From the NCBI GenBank assembly GCA_003140215.1, contig PLJL01000005.1, positions 62,001 through 126,000 of the forward strand: a stretch of 64,000 nt of DNA, written 5' to 3'. Source of the stretch: Vulcanimicrobiota bacterium. Its GTDB lineage: Bacteria > Vulcanimicrobiota > Vulcanimicrobiia > Vulcanimicrobiales > Vulcanimicrobiaceae. The notes beneath the pieces were generated by a model. That model was given only the letters and a program-made list of their open reading frames with translations, did no database searches and was not told where the DNA came from. Positions within the stretch are counted from its first letter, which is position 1. Each line of letters opens with the position of its first letter. Shown piece by piece: positions 31,997 to 39,992 of the stretch. The position numbers and the translations under genes were made by a program.

Positions 31997-33253
31997 TCAG
32001 CCGGCGCCGGGCGGGGCCTTGCGTTCGCTCGATATCGCCCACACCAGCGCGACGAGCAAGAAGTTGGTGACCAGCGAGCTGCCGCCGTAAGAGATGAACG
32101 GCAGCGTGATCCCGGTCAGCGGAAACATGTGCAGCACGCCGCCCACGATGATCAGGATCTGGAAGCCCAGCACCGCCGCCAGCCCGGTCGCGAGCAGCTT
32201 GGCGTAGAGGTCGGGTTGCCGCGCCGCGACCCGCAGCGCGCGCAGCACTACCGCGAGGTACACGCCCAGCAGCGCCAGCGACCCCAGCGCGCCCCATTCC
32301 TCGCCGAAGGCGGCGTAGATGTAGTCGGTCGCGACGCTGGGGATGTAATCGGGCCGTCCGAGGCCGTAGCCGGCCCCGAACAGGCCGCCGTTGGCCAACG
32401 CAAAGAGCGACTGCAGCGCTTGGTAGCCGGCCCCCAGCGGGTCGTGGAAGGGGTCCTTCCAGACCGCGATTCGCCGCTCCACGTAGGCGTAGTGCGTCGC
32501 CGCCCACCATGCGGCGAGGCCGAAAACCGTCGTGGCCCCGACGATCAAGTCCACGCGCCGGGTCGCGACGTAGAGCATCGCCACGAAGGTCGCCAGCAGC
32601 AGCGAGGCCATCCCGATGTCGCGCTGGAGCACCAGAATTCCCATCGAGACGCCCCAGCCCAAGAACAGCGGTCCCAGGTACTTCGCGTTGGCGCGCAGCG
32701 ACCACGGCCGCGTGCGCGCGATGACGTCGGCGGTGTCGGCCAGATACGATGCCATGAAGAGCACCACGAGCAGCTTGATGACTTCGACGGGCTCGAATTG
32801 GATCGGGCCGACGCTGATCCACAGCCGCGCCCCGTTGACTTCGTGGCCGAACAGCGCCAGCGCGATGAACAACGCGATCGTGCACAAAATCCAAACGTAC
32901 TTGTACGCTGCCAGCACGCGAAAGCGCGTGAACGCCGGCCCCGCCGCGATCGCCAGGATCAGCGAGAACGCCAGCCAGACGATCTGCTTCTGCGCCAGCT
33001 CGGGATTCAAGCGTGCCACCACGGCCAGCCCGATCGACGACAAGAGCACCGCGAGCGCCGGCAACGTGTCGTCGCGGGTGACGTCGGCGGGTCGCAGCGC
33101 CGGCCACGCGAGCGCGACGAGGCCGATGGCCAGCGGCAACCACTCGGGCAGCATCGCGCTGCGCGGCGCCAGCCCCAGGGTGAAGGCTCCTATGGCCAGA
33201 GCAACGACCATCGGCGCGCACGCGCGAACGCGCACGACCACGGCGTCAGGCAA
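31997..33253 (-). CDS. SEDS-family peptidoglycan glycosyltransferase (FtsW/RodA)
   Basis: Polymerises lipid II into glycan strands at the membrane, normally with a class B PBP. About ten transmembrane segments. SEDS motifs: GARLWISVGPIQFEPVEVIK, then KLLVVLFMASYLA, LQRDIGMASLL, KDPFHDPLGAGYQALQSLFA, GRPDYIPSVATDYIYAAFGE (with the DFI-type TDYIYAAF block) and PLTGITLPFISYGGSSLV. The TTG at 33253 is the first start, four bases after the PP2C stop; ATG 33211 would trim 14 residues. Last gene of a cluster resembling actinobacterial fhaA-fhaB-pstP-rodA, but no PBP or PknB follows. Division versus elongation role cannot be told from sequence. Confidence 0.9.
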   Translation of the reverse strand: MPDAVVVRVRACAPMVVALAIGAFTLGLAPRSAMLPEWLPLAIGLVALAWPALRPADVTRDDTLPALAVLLSSIGLAVVARLNPELAQKQIVWLAFSLILAIAAGPAFTRFRVLAAYKYVWILCTIALFIALALFGHEVNGARLWISVGPIQFEPVEVIKLLVVLFMASYLADTADVIARTRPWSLRANAKYLGPLFLGWGVSMGILVLQRDIGMASLLLATFVAMLYVATRRVDLIVGATTVFGLAAWWAATHYAYVERRIAVWKDPFHDPLGAGYQALQSLFALANGGLFGAGYGLGRPDYIPSVATDYIYAAFGEEWGALGSLALLGVYLAVVLRALRVAARQPDLYAKLLATGLAAVLGFQILIIVGGVLHMFPLTGITLPFISYGGSSLVTNFLLVALVWAISSERKAPPGAG

Positions 33254-33256
33254 AGA

Positions 33257-34057
33257 TCACGGCGTGGAGAACACCGCGTGCAGGACGAACGTCGCGACGA
33301 TCACCGCGGCAATCATGGCGACGAGCGCAACCACCGCATCGCGCGGGCGCGGCCGGCGCTGCGACGCATCGGGTCCGATCTCGTTGAAGGCGCGGCCCAC
33401 GATCACCGTGGCGGCGCCGTCGCCGCGAATCCCGGCGATCGCGAGCAGGCGCGCCGTGACGTCCTCCGACGACGCGGAGGCGCGTAGCGCGTCGGCGATC
33501 TCCGTTTCGTCGAGCAGCTCGTGCAGCGCGCCGCTCGAAAGCACCAGCGCGTCGCCGTGCATCAGGCGCACGTGCACGAGCGTGGGCTCGAGCGTTGGCT
33601 GCGTTCCCAGGGTGCGCGTCAGCAGTCGCAGCGGACCGTCGCCGACGGTATCGTCGGCGGTGAGCGTGGTGAGCGCCCCGTCCCGGCCCAGGTAGGCGCG
33701 CGTCGCGCCGACGTGGCCGACGAAGGCATGGTCTCCCAGGATCAGCGCGGCGGTCAGCGAGGTCCCCGAGGCGACGTAGTCGTCGGTGCTGCCCGAGTGG
33801 GCGTAGACCCGCGCATTGGCCGCCGCGAAGGCGGCCGAGAGCGCGCCGCGCGGATCGCGCCGCTCGCCGCGCACGCGGCGTCTGAGGCTGTCGCGGACCG
33901 CCTGGGTGGCGACCAGCGGCGCCGGGCGTTCGCGAATGCGACCGAAACCGTGCGCCACCGCCAGCAGGACGATCCCCGGCGCGACGATTTCGGCCACGTA
34001 GGCCTCATCGCCGCCGCGCTGCGGGGCACCGGGTCGTGAACCGACCGCTATCTCCAT
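33257..34057 (-). CDS. PP2C-like protein lacking metal ligands (probable pseudophosphatase), membrane-anchored
   Basis: Occupies the place of PstP, which dephosphorylates serine/threonine-kinase targets in cell-wall control. The PP2C fold is recognisable: GTSLTAALI, FVGHVGATRAYLGRDGALTT and LTADDT. But where active enzymes have ADGMGG it has AVAHGFGR; GDSR is GATR; and SDG is SSGAL. So the first two metal-binding aspartates and that of SDG are replaced, leaving only a late Asp (RGDGAATVIV) in the DN position. A C-terminal transmembrane helix (VALVAMIAAVIVATFVLHAV) anchors it. ATG at 34057 overlaps fhaB by ten bases. I infer a regulatory, non-catalytic phosphatase homologue. Confidence 0.8.
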   Translation of the reverse strand: MEIAVGSRPGAPQRGGDEAYVAEIVAPGIVLLAVAHGFGRIRERPAPLVATQAVRDSLRRRVRGERRDPRGALSAAFAAANARVYAHSGSTDDYVASGTSLTAALILGDHAFVGHVGATRAYLGRDGALTTLTADDTVGDGPLRLLTRTLGTQPTLEPTLVHVRLMHGDALVLSSGALHELLDETEIADALRASASSEDVTARLLAIAGIRGDGAATVIVGRAFNEIGPDASQRRPRPRDAVVALVAMIAAVIVATFVLHAVFSTP

Positions 34058-34464
34058 GCACCGACTCCACGAAAGACCAGGGCTGCTCCACCGACGGTGA
34101 TCTCGTCGTCGACCGTCAGCTGCCGCGGCTCGGCGACGGGTTCACCGTCGACCGCCGTCCCGTTGCGACTGCCCAGGTCTTCGACATATACGCCGTCGTC
34201 CCGCATTTCGATTCGCGCATGCAGCCGACTCACCCGCGGGTCGTCCAGACGCAGGTCGGCGCTGGGCGCCCGGCCCACCAGGATCCGGCGCCCGAAGCGG
34301 CGCGTCTTGATCGTGCCGGCATGGGCGACGGTCAGCTCGATCCCGGTCGGGATGGAGGCGTCGATGGCCCGCGCCGGCGGCGCACCCCGGCGGTCGCGCA
34401 CGATCAGCACGTACGCAACGTACGCGCAGGCCAGGCCGAGCGTGACCAGGCGCGGGTCGGTCAC
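34048..34464 (-). CDS. fhaB: FhaB-type membrane-anchored FHA protein
   Basis: 138 aa, from a GTG at 34464 that overlaps the fhaA stop as GTGA. An N-terminal transmembrane helix (VTLGLACAYVAYVLIV) is followed by a C-terminal FHA domain with GRAPSADLRLDDPRVSRLHA and YVEDLGSRNGTAVDG, the phosphothreonine-binding SRxH and SxNG motifs. FHA proteins in this cluster recruit phosphorylated partners to the cell-wall machinery. Tightly coupled to its neighbours on both sides. The longer frame upstream is antisense shadow of the fhaA and rsmB genes. Confidence 0.8.
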   Translation of the reverse strand: MTDPRLVTLGLACAYVAYVLIVRDRRGAPPARAIDASIPTGIELTVAHAGTIKTRRFGRRILVGRAPSADLRLDDPRVSRLHARIEMRDDGVYVEDLGSRNGTAVDGEPVAEPRQLTVDDEITVGGAALVFRGVGAWR

Positions 34465-35075
34465 GTCGCGTCGACCACGTTGAGCGGGGTGTCGCCGACG
34501 GTGACCGTCTGGCCACGGTCCAGACGCGAGCGGCGCACCTGCGCCCCGTCCACGAAGGTACCGTTGGACGAACCGGTGTCCTCGACGCTCCAGCCGGTTC
34601 CGTCGGCGACGATGCGCGCGTGGTAACGCGACACCCGCGCATCGCGCACGGCGATCGCGTTGTCGCCGGCCCGGCCGATGGTTTGCCCGTCCGCCAGCGT
34701 CACGCGCGTGCCGTCGGGCCGCTCGAGCGCGAGGGTTTGCGCGCGTTCGTCGACGACGGCCTCGATGGCCAGTGATCCCGAAACCACGTCGGGGTCTTCG
34801 TCGAGGACGACGCGGGCGTTGCCGGATCGGCTTGCCGGCAGCGCTTCGCGCAGCATCGCGCTCCAACGTCCTTCGAGGAAATCGCGATCGCTTTCCAGGC
34901 GCGCGTAGTCGTTGGGATGGACTCGGACCACATAGAGGTCGCTGGGCGAGCCTTGCGCGGTCGCCACGAGACGCCGCCCGATCTGCGCGGGGTCGAGCGC
35001 GCTGGGGAACACGCGCGCGAACGCGTCCTCCACGACGCGCGCGCACGCGTTTTCGATCCGCGCGAAGACGTTCAT
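34461..35075 (-). CDS. fhaA: FhaA-type protein (DUF3662 plus FHA domain)
   Basis: 204 aa from ATG 35075 (ATGA overlap with the rsmB stop). Residues 1-100 are a DUF3662-type domain (FARIENACARVVEDAFARVF, then LYVVRVHPNDYARLESD), which is diagnostic for actinobacterial FhaA. Residues about 125-200 are an FHA domain: GQTIGRAGDNAIAVRDARVS, then RYHARIV and DTGSSNGTFVDG. The usual linker between the two domains is much shorter than in mycobacterial FhaA. Binds phosphothreonine proteins such as MviN in actinobacteria; partners here are unknown. Confidence 0.85.
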   Translation of the reverse strand: MNVFARIENACARVVEDAFARVFPSALDPAQIGRRLVATAQGSPSDLYVVRVHPNDYARLESDRDFLEGRWSAMLREALPASRSGNARVVLDEDPDVVSGSLAIEAVVDERAQTLALERPDGTRVTLADGQTIGRAGDNAIAVRDARVSRYHARIVADGTGWSVEDTGSSNGTFVDGAQVRRSRLDRGQTVTVGDTPLNVVDAT

Positions 35076-36382
35076 CGCCGCAACCGCGCGATGTAAAACC
35101 CGTCCCGGCCGTCGATCCCCGGCGGCACCAGCACGTCGCCGTTCGCCGTGATGAACGGCGCGTAGCGTGGCGGCAGCACGTCGCGCGAGAACCCGTCGTG
35201 CGCGGCGAGGAACGCGTCGACGACGTCTTCGCCTTCGCGCCGGTCGGTCGAGCACACCGCGTAGACCAGCGCGCCGCCGGGCTTGACGCTGCCCGCGGCG
35301 GCGTCGAGGAGCTTGCGCTGCACGACCGACATCCGTTCGGGATCGTCCGACCGCTTGCGCCAGCGCGCTTCGGGCTGACGACCCAGAATGCCCAACCCCG
35401 AGCACGGGGCGTCGAGCAGCACGAGGTCGGCGTCGGGCGTCGCCTGCATCGCGCTGACGTCGGCCGTGACCAGCGCGACCATCGCGATCTGCGCCGCATC
35501 GAGGCGCGCCGACGTCTGGGCGATCTTGCGTGGATCGTCGTCGACCGCCAGGATCGAGCCCTCGTCGCGCATGCGGCTCGCGATCTGCAACGTCTTGTTC
35601 CCGCGGCCGCAGCACAGCTCGACCACGCGCCCACCGGGCTGCGGATCGAGGATATCGACCGGGAACGCGGCGGCCTCGGCGTGCAGGTGCCAGCGGTGCT
35701 CGGCCAGCCGCTCGAGCTCGCCGCTCGGCGCGGTTGCGTCGAGCACGAGCGCGTCGCCGGCGAACGCGCTCGGGGTCGTCGCGATGCCGGCCGCGGACAG
35801 CACCGCTTGCGCCTCGGCGGTCGTTGCGTTACGCAGATCGACGCAGACGCCGGACGCGGCAGGGCCGTTCACGCCGGCGAGGATCGCGTCGAGCCGGTCC
35901 TCGCCGAAGCGCTCGCGCCAATGGCTCACCACCCAGTTCGGCAACGACGCACGCGTGGCCAGGTCGGCCTCACGCGGCGGTTCGGTCGCGACGCGCCGCA
36001 GCACCGCGTTGACCAGCCCCGCAGTGCCCTTGTGCCCGTACTTGCGCGCCAGCCCGACGCTCTCCGACACGGCAGCGTACGCTTCGACGCCGTTCATCGA
36101 GCGCAGCTGATAGGTCCCCAGCCGCAAGATCTCGGCGATCGGCTGCGGCAGCGCCTTGGCGCGCTCGCCGACATACGGCTGCAGCTCGAAATCGAGGTAG
36201 CGCCGCATCTTGATCGCCCCGTATGCCAGCTCGGTCGCGAACGCCCGATCGCGCGGCGCCAGCGCCGTCTTGCGCAGCCGATAGTCGAGCGCTTCCCGAG
36301 CACCGCGCGGCGTCGGCCCAAAGACATCCCGGCACACCTGCAGCGCAACTTCCCGCGCCGTCGTCGCCCGCGGTTCGCTCAC
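35072..36382 (-). CDS. rsmB: 16S rRNA m5C967 methyltransferase RsmB
   Basis: Methylates C967 of 16S rRNA using SAM. N-terminal NusB-like RNA-binding domain (residues 1-140) and C-terminal Rossmann methyltransferase with VVELCCGRGNKTLQIASRM, then DAPCSGLGILGRQPE (motif IV, releasing Cys) and GGALVYAVCSTDRREGEDVV (motif VI, catalytic Cys). 436 aa is normal. GTG start at 36382 overlaps the fmt stop as GTGA. The def-fmt-rsmB order is the conserved order in many bacteria and here runs directly into the FHA cluster. Confidence 0.92.
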   Translation of the reverse strand: MSEPRATTAREVALQVCRDVFGPTPRGAREALDYRLRKTALAPRDRAFATELAYGAIKMRRYLDFELQPYVGERAKALPQPIAEILRLGTYQLRSMNGVEAYAAVSESVGLARKYGHKGTAGLVNAVLRRVATEPPREADLATRASLPNWVVSHWRERFGEDRLDAILAGVNGPAASGVCVDLRNATTAEAQAVLSAAGIATTPSAFAGDALVLDATAPSGELERLAEHRWHLHAEAAAFPVDILDPQPGGRVVELCCGRGNKTLQIASRMRDEGSILAVDDDPRKIAQTSARLDAAQIAMVALVTADVSAMQATPDADLVLLDAPCSGLGILGRQPEARWRKRSDDPERMSVVQRKLLDAAAGSVKPGGALVYAVCSTDRREGEDVVDAFLAAHDGFSRDVLPPRYAPFITANGDVLVPPGIDGRDGFYIARLRR

Positions 36383-37440
36383 CGCCCGAACTCCCGAGCG
36401 ATATCGCGCATAGACCCATCCCCGAACTCCCGAGCGAAAGTCCTGCGCATAAACGCTTCCGCTGACATCGGCCCGCGATTGGGTGCGATCAGCCGGTCGA
36501 TGATGACCGCGCCATCTGAGGTGATGACGTAAACGTACGGTGGATCCATACCGACAGCCAGCCCTGGCGGCTCGAAACCCACGGCGACCCGACTCGTCTT
36601 GATGCTGACCGTTTGGCTCCCGACAGTGATCGAGCGACGGATATCGGGCCCGAAGAGTTCATCCATAGTTATCAGGTGGGCTTCCAAGATTTTCAGCTTT
36701 TCGTCTAGGTACTCGGTTCGCGCGAGCGGCTGCGGCGCGAGCGAACGCACCAAATCGACGATGCACCGTCCGGGCTGAGACCAATCAATCACAAGGTCGT
36801 CTTTGCGCAACGGCCGCGTCAGCGTACGCGCGATCTCCTCGTCGGTGACGCCGAGCTTGCGCGCAATCTCGCTCTGCGGCGTACGCGTCAGCGTCCGGTC
36901 CGCATGCTGCTGTAGCGCGGTCACGACGAGCTCGGCGCCGCGTCGCGCGAGGCGGTCGTGCAGCTCGCCGTAGGTCTCAGTCGCGCCGATGGGCGTAGGT
37001 TCCTGGAGCAGCACGTCGCCGGTGTCCATCCCCGCATCCATGGCGATGATCGTCACGCCGGTCTGCGTGCGCCCGTCGCGAATCGCGGATTGCAGCGGGG
37101 TCGCGCCGCGGTAGAGCGGCAGCAGCGACGGATGAACGTTGAACGCGGTCGGCACGACGTCGAGCAGCGCCTGCGGGACGATCCTCCCGTACGACGCGAC
37201 GACGAACGCAGCGGCTCCCAGCGCGCGAGCTTCGTCGACGAACGGCTTCAATTTCTCTGGCGTGAACACCGGCAGCCCGAGCGACTCAGCGGCGCGTTTG
37301 ACCGGCGTCGGCGCGAGCTTGTGGCCGCGACCCGCCGGGCGATCCGGTTGCGTGACGACGCCCACGACGTCATGACGCGCGGCGACTGCGGTGAGGGTCG
37401 GGACGGCGAACTCGCTCGTCCCGAAGACGACGAGCTTCAG
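36379..37440 (-). CDS. fmt: Methionyl-tRNA formyltransferase, apparent CTG start
   Basis: Adds a formyl group to initiator Met-tRNA. The frame from CTG 37440 reads KLVVFGTSEFAVPTLTAVAA, the standard Fmt N-terminus; starting at the next usual codon (GTG 37365) would delete the first strand of the Rossmann fold. The CTG overlaps the def stop (CTGA) and follows a GGGAG box within that gene. Further motifs: SLLPLYRGATPLQSAIRDG (with the HPSLLP-type loop) and DAGMDTGDVLLQ. 353 aa is slightly longer than the E. coli enzyme; the C-terminal end (EAFMRRTFAREFGD) is an extra helix with a short repeat. Second gene of the def-fmt-rsmB unit. Confidence 0.88.
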   Translation of the reverse strand: MKLVVFGTSEFAVPTLTAVAARHDVVGVVTQPDRPAGRGHKLAPTPVKRAAESLGLPVFTPEKLKPFVDEARALGAAAFVVASYGRIVPQALLDVVPTAFNVHPSLLPLYRGATPLQSAIRDGRTQTGVTIIAMDAGMDTGDVLLQEPTPIGATETYGELHDRLARRGAELVVTALQQHADRTLTRTPQSEIARKLGVTDEEIARTLTRPLRKDDLVIDWSQPGRCIVDLVRSLAPQPLARTEYLDEKLKILEAHLITMDELFGPDIRRSITVGSQTVSIKTSRVAVGFEPPGLAVGMDPPYVYVITSDGAVIIDRLIAPNRGPMSAEAFMRRTFAREFGDGSMRDIAREFGR

Positions 37441-37967
37441 CGAGCTCCCGCAGCGACCGCTTCGGCCTCCCCGACTTCCTCGTCGGTGGTGGCGGGCCGA
37501 ACGTTCTTGGCCTTGTCGATGTAGAGGATGCCGTCGAGGTGGTCCATCTCGTGCTGCAAGCAGCGTCCGAACAGCCCCGTCCCTTCGAGGGTGATCTTCT
37601 TGCCGTGCCGATCGAGGCCGTTGCAGACGACCCGCTCGGAGCGCGTCATGTCGCCGACCATCCCCGGCACCGAAAGGCAGCCCTCGATCGACTCGACCTC
37701 GCCTTCGGTCAGCGTGAACTTCGGGTTGATCACGACCAGCGGCCCGTGCGCATCCTCGTCGTCCTGCAGGTCGACGGTGAAGACCCGCTTCGACACGCCG
37801 ATCTGCGGCGCGGCCAAACCGATCCCCGGGGCGTCGTACATCGTCTCGAACATGTCGTCGAGCAATTGCTGGAACAGCGGGTCGCCAATCTCGGCCGGAT
37901 CGACCTTCTTGGCAACCTTGCGCAGCGTGGGATGGCCGTCGGTGATGATCTCGCGGATGTACGCCAT
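37437..37967 (-). CDS. def: Peptide deformylase
   Basis: Metalloenzyme that removes the N-formyl group from nascent proteins. 176 aa from ATG 37967. The three family motifs are intact: GIGLAAPQIG, EGCLSVPG and QHEMDHLDGILYID (metal ligands Cys, His, His). Type I-like N-terminus (AYIREIITDGHPTLRKVAKK). The last residues extend slightly beyond the core (EVGEAEAVAAGAR). It is the first gene of the unit that continues to fmt and rsmB; the divergent region to its right should hold the promoter. Confidence 0.93.
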   Translation of the reverse strand: MAYIREIITDGHPTLRKVAKKVDPAEIGDPLFQQLLDDMFETMYDAPGIGLAAPQIGVSKRVFTVDLQDDEDAHGPLVVINPKFTLTEGEVESIEGCLSVPGMVGDMTRSERVVCNGLDRHGKKITLEGTGLFGRCLQHEMDHLDGILYIDKAKNVRPATTDEEVGEAEAVAAGAR

Positions 37968-38062
37968 GGGGTGCTCACTAGTATAACCGGCAGGCAAAGC
38001 CCCCGGTTCCCACCCCGGCCGGGCCCCGGCGGGCCGTAAGCGTCCCGTAATCGGCCGGGCGC

Positions 38063-38461
38063 ATGATTTGGACGATGTCCGTTCTCGCGGGCGCCCTGGC
38101 CGCGATACTGGTTACCGGCCCCGACCTGCTGGGGCCCGGCAGCCTCGCCGTGTCCCTCGAGACGCGCCCCGTCCCGCGCTCCTGTGCGGTCGTCAGCACG
38201 GCCACGATCGTCGCCTACGACGCGACCGCCCCGCACACCGTCGCCTATCGGTTCGTCCACAGCGACGGAACGGTGTCCCCAAGCGGCCGGCTGACATTCG
38301 CCGGCGAAGGCGCCCTCGCGCAGTCTGTCCGCGACGAGTGGACGCCGCACGGAGCATCCCCATGGGTCGTCCTCGAGATCACCGCCCCGGAACGCCTGCG
38401 CTCGCACCGCGCCGCCGCCGCGCCGCGCTGCCCGCGCCGCATCGTCGCCGCGACGCGCTAG
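38063..38461 (+). CDS. Exported hypothetical protein, 132 aa
   Basis: Signal-peptide-like start (WTMSVLAGALAAILVTGP), then a beta-rich soluble part with two cysteines (RSCAVVSTATIVAYD and APRCPRRI). Unrecognised. ATG at 38063. It is divergent from def and lies 11 bases before the GTG of the CPBP protease gene, so the two are probably cotranscribed. Confidence 0.5.
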   Translation: MIWTMSVLAGALAAILVTGPDLLGPGSLAVSLETRPVPRSCAVVSTATIVAYDATAPHTVAYRFVHSDGTVSPSGRLTFAGEGALAQSVRDEWTPHGASPWVVLEITAPERLRSHRAAAAPRCPRRIVAATR

Positions 38462-38471
38462 CCCGCACGGC

Positions 38472-39245
38472 GTGTCCGTGACCGCCTCGCCGCCGCGCGT
38501 CTTCACGCGCGACGACGGCCGCGAGCGCATCGGGATCGGGTTCTGGAAGGGCGTCCTCACAACGCTGGCCGCGCTCGCGATCGGCTTCGTCGCGGCCGTG
38601 ATCGCGGCGATCGCGCTCGTGCTCGCCGTCCACCGGATCACCGGCCACGCGCCGTCCACCAATCCGGGCCATCCGCTCGCCGCGGTGATCGGGCTGGTCT
38701 TCTACGCGGCCGCAGGCGCCTTCGCATGGTGGCGCTTGCGCACGCCGAGCTGGAGCCCGCTGCACCGGCCGACCGCGTATGATATGCGGGTCGTCCTCAT
38801 CGGCGTCGGCGCCTTGATCCTCGTGCGCATCGGCCTGGTCGTGCAGTTGATCGTAACGCACCAAACCAAGCACGTGCAAAGCGGCTTCGAGCACTTCGAC
38901 GTCGTCACCAAGAATCCGACCATGACCGCGATCGGGGTCAGCCTCGGCATTCTCACCATGGTCGTCGTCGCGCCGATCGTCGAGGAGATCATCTTCCGCG
39001 GCTTGCTCTTCGGCGCGCTCGCGCCGCGCCTCGGCGTTCTCGGCGGGGCCTTCATAACGGCACTGTTGTTCGGCGCCGCACACGGCGATCTGATCCTATT
39101 CCCGACGCTCGCGGCCCTCGGTTTCGTCGCCGCGCTGGCCTACGCAGCTACCGGCAACCTCACCGTCGCAATCGCGCTGCACGCGATCAACAACAGCGTC
39201 GGCGCCGCCGCGCTCGTCGGCATGTCACTACGCCACCACGCATGA
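38472..39245 (+). CDS. CPBP-family intramembrane metalloprotease
   Basis: Multi-pass membrane protein (about 7-8 segments) with the CPBP/Abi (CAAX-protease-like) motifs: IVEEIIFRGLLFGAL (EExxxR), then LLFGAAHGD (FxxxH) and ALHAINNSVG (HxxxN). GTG start at 38472. Such proteins act as membrane proteases or as partners of secreted peptides; no bacteriocin is recognisable nearby. It overlaps the following paralogue by four bases (ATGA), so the pair is translationally coupled. Confidence 0.85.
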   Translation: MSVTASPPRVFTRDDGRERIGIGFWKGVLTTLAALAIGFVAAVIAAIALVLAVHRITGHAPSTNPGHPLAAVIGLVFYAAAGAFAWWRLRTPSWSPLHRPTAYDMRVVLIGVGALILVRIGLVVQLIVTHQTKHVQSGFEHFDVVTKNPTMTAIGVSLGILTMVVVAPIVEEIIFRGLLFGALAPRLGVLGGAFITALLFGAAHGDLILFPTLAALGFVAALAYAATGNLTVAIALHAINNSVGAAALVGMSLRHHA

Positions 39246-39979
39246 CGCCGCTCGCCGAACGGACGCCCCTGGAGCTCCCGTTGCGCGCGGGGCTCATCAG
39301 CGCCGCCGTCACGTTCGCGATCTACTATGTCACGGCGTTCGTCGTCGCCGAGGCCTTGCTCGTCGGCGGAAAAATGATCTACGGCGTCTACCCATCCAAG
39401 GCATTCGGTCATCCGGTTCTGGGGATCGCCGCGTTCGCCGGCGCCGGCGCCGCCGCCTGGTTCGCGTTCGCGCGATTGCGCCGGCTGGGCTGGCGCGCCA
39501 TTCGCGTCCCCACCCTTCGCGACGCCGCAATCTACGTCGCCGCGGTCGCGGCCGTCATCGCGCTCAACGCCGCCCACATACTCATCCTGAGTGCTACGCA
39601 CATCCACTATGTCCCGCGGCTCTTGCGCGGATTCTCGGTTCTCGACCGCGATCCGATCGTGACCATCATCGGCGCCGTCACGACGCTCGCCGCCGGTTCG
39701 ATCGGCGCGCCGCTGTTCGAAGAAGCGACATCACGCGCGCTGCTCTTCGGCGCACTGATCCCACGCTGCGCGCCGTTCGGCGCGGCGATCGTCAGCGCGA
39801 TCGTCTTCGGAGCCGTCCACCTCGACCCAATCGGCTTCCCACTCCTGTTCGCATACGCCCTCGTCGCCACGGCGAGCTACGCCCTCACCAGCAACCTCCT
39901 CGTCCCGATCGCCCTCCACGCCACCACCAACATCGTCCTGGTCGGAGCGCTCGTCGCCCGCTCTCTGGCCGGTTACTAG
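39242..39979 (+). CDS. CPBP-family intramembrane metalloprotease, paralogue
   Basis: Second CPBP protein, 245 aa, coupled to the first by an ATGA overlap. Motifs: APLFEEATSRALLFGAL (EExxxR with ATS in the middle), then IVFGAVHLDPIG (FxxxH) and ALHATTNIVLVG (HxxxN). About seven transmembrane segments. Similarity in size and motif order to the upstream gene indicates tandem duplication followed by divergence. Converges on hslU with 13 bases between. Confidence 0.83.
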   Translation: MTPLAERTPLELPLRAGLISAAVTFAIYYVTAFVVAEALLVGGKMIYGVYPSKAFGHPVLGIAAFAGAGAAAWFAFARLRRLGWRAIRVPTLRDAAIYVAAVAAVIALNAAHILILSATHIHYVPRLLRGFSVLDRDPIVTIIGAVTTLAAGSIGAPLFEEATSRALLFGALIPRCAPFGAAIVSAIVFGAVHLDPIGFPLLFAYALVATASYALTSNLLVPIALHATTNIVLVGALVARSLAGY

Positions 39980-39992
39980 GCGCGAGCCGGCG

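Noticed and set aside
32129..33487. 452-aa + strand frame opposite the SEDS gene
   Set aside because: Arg/Gln-rich antisense of a ten-TM protein; shadow.
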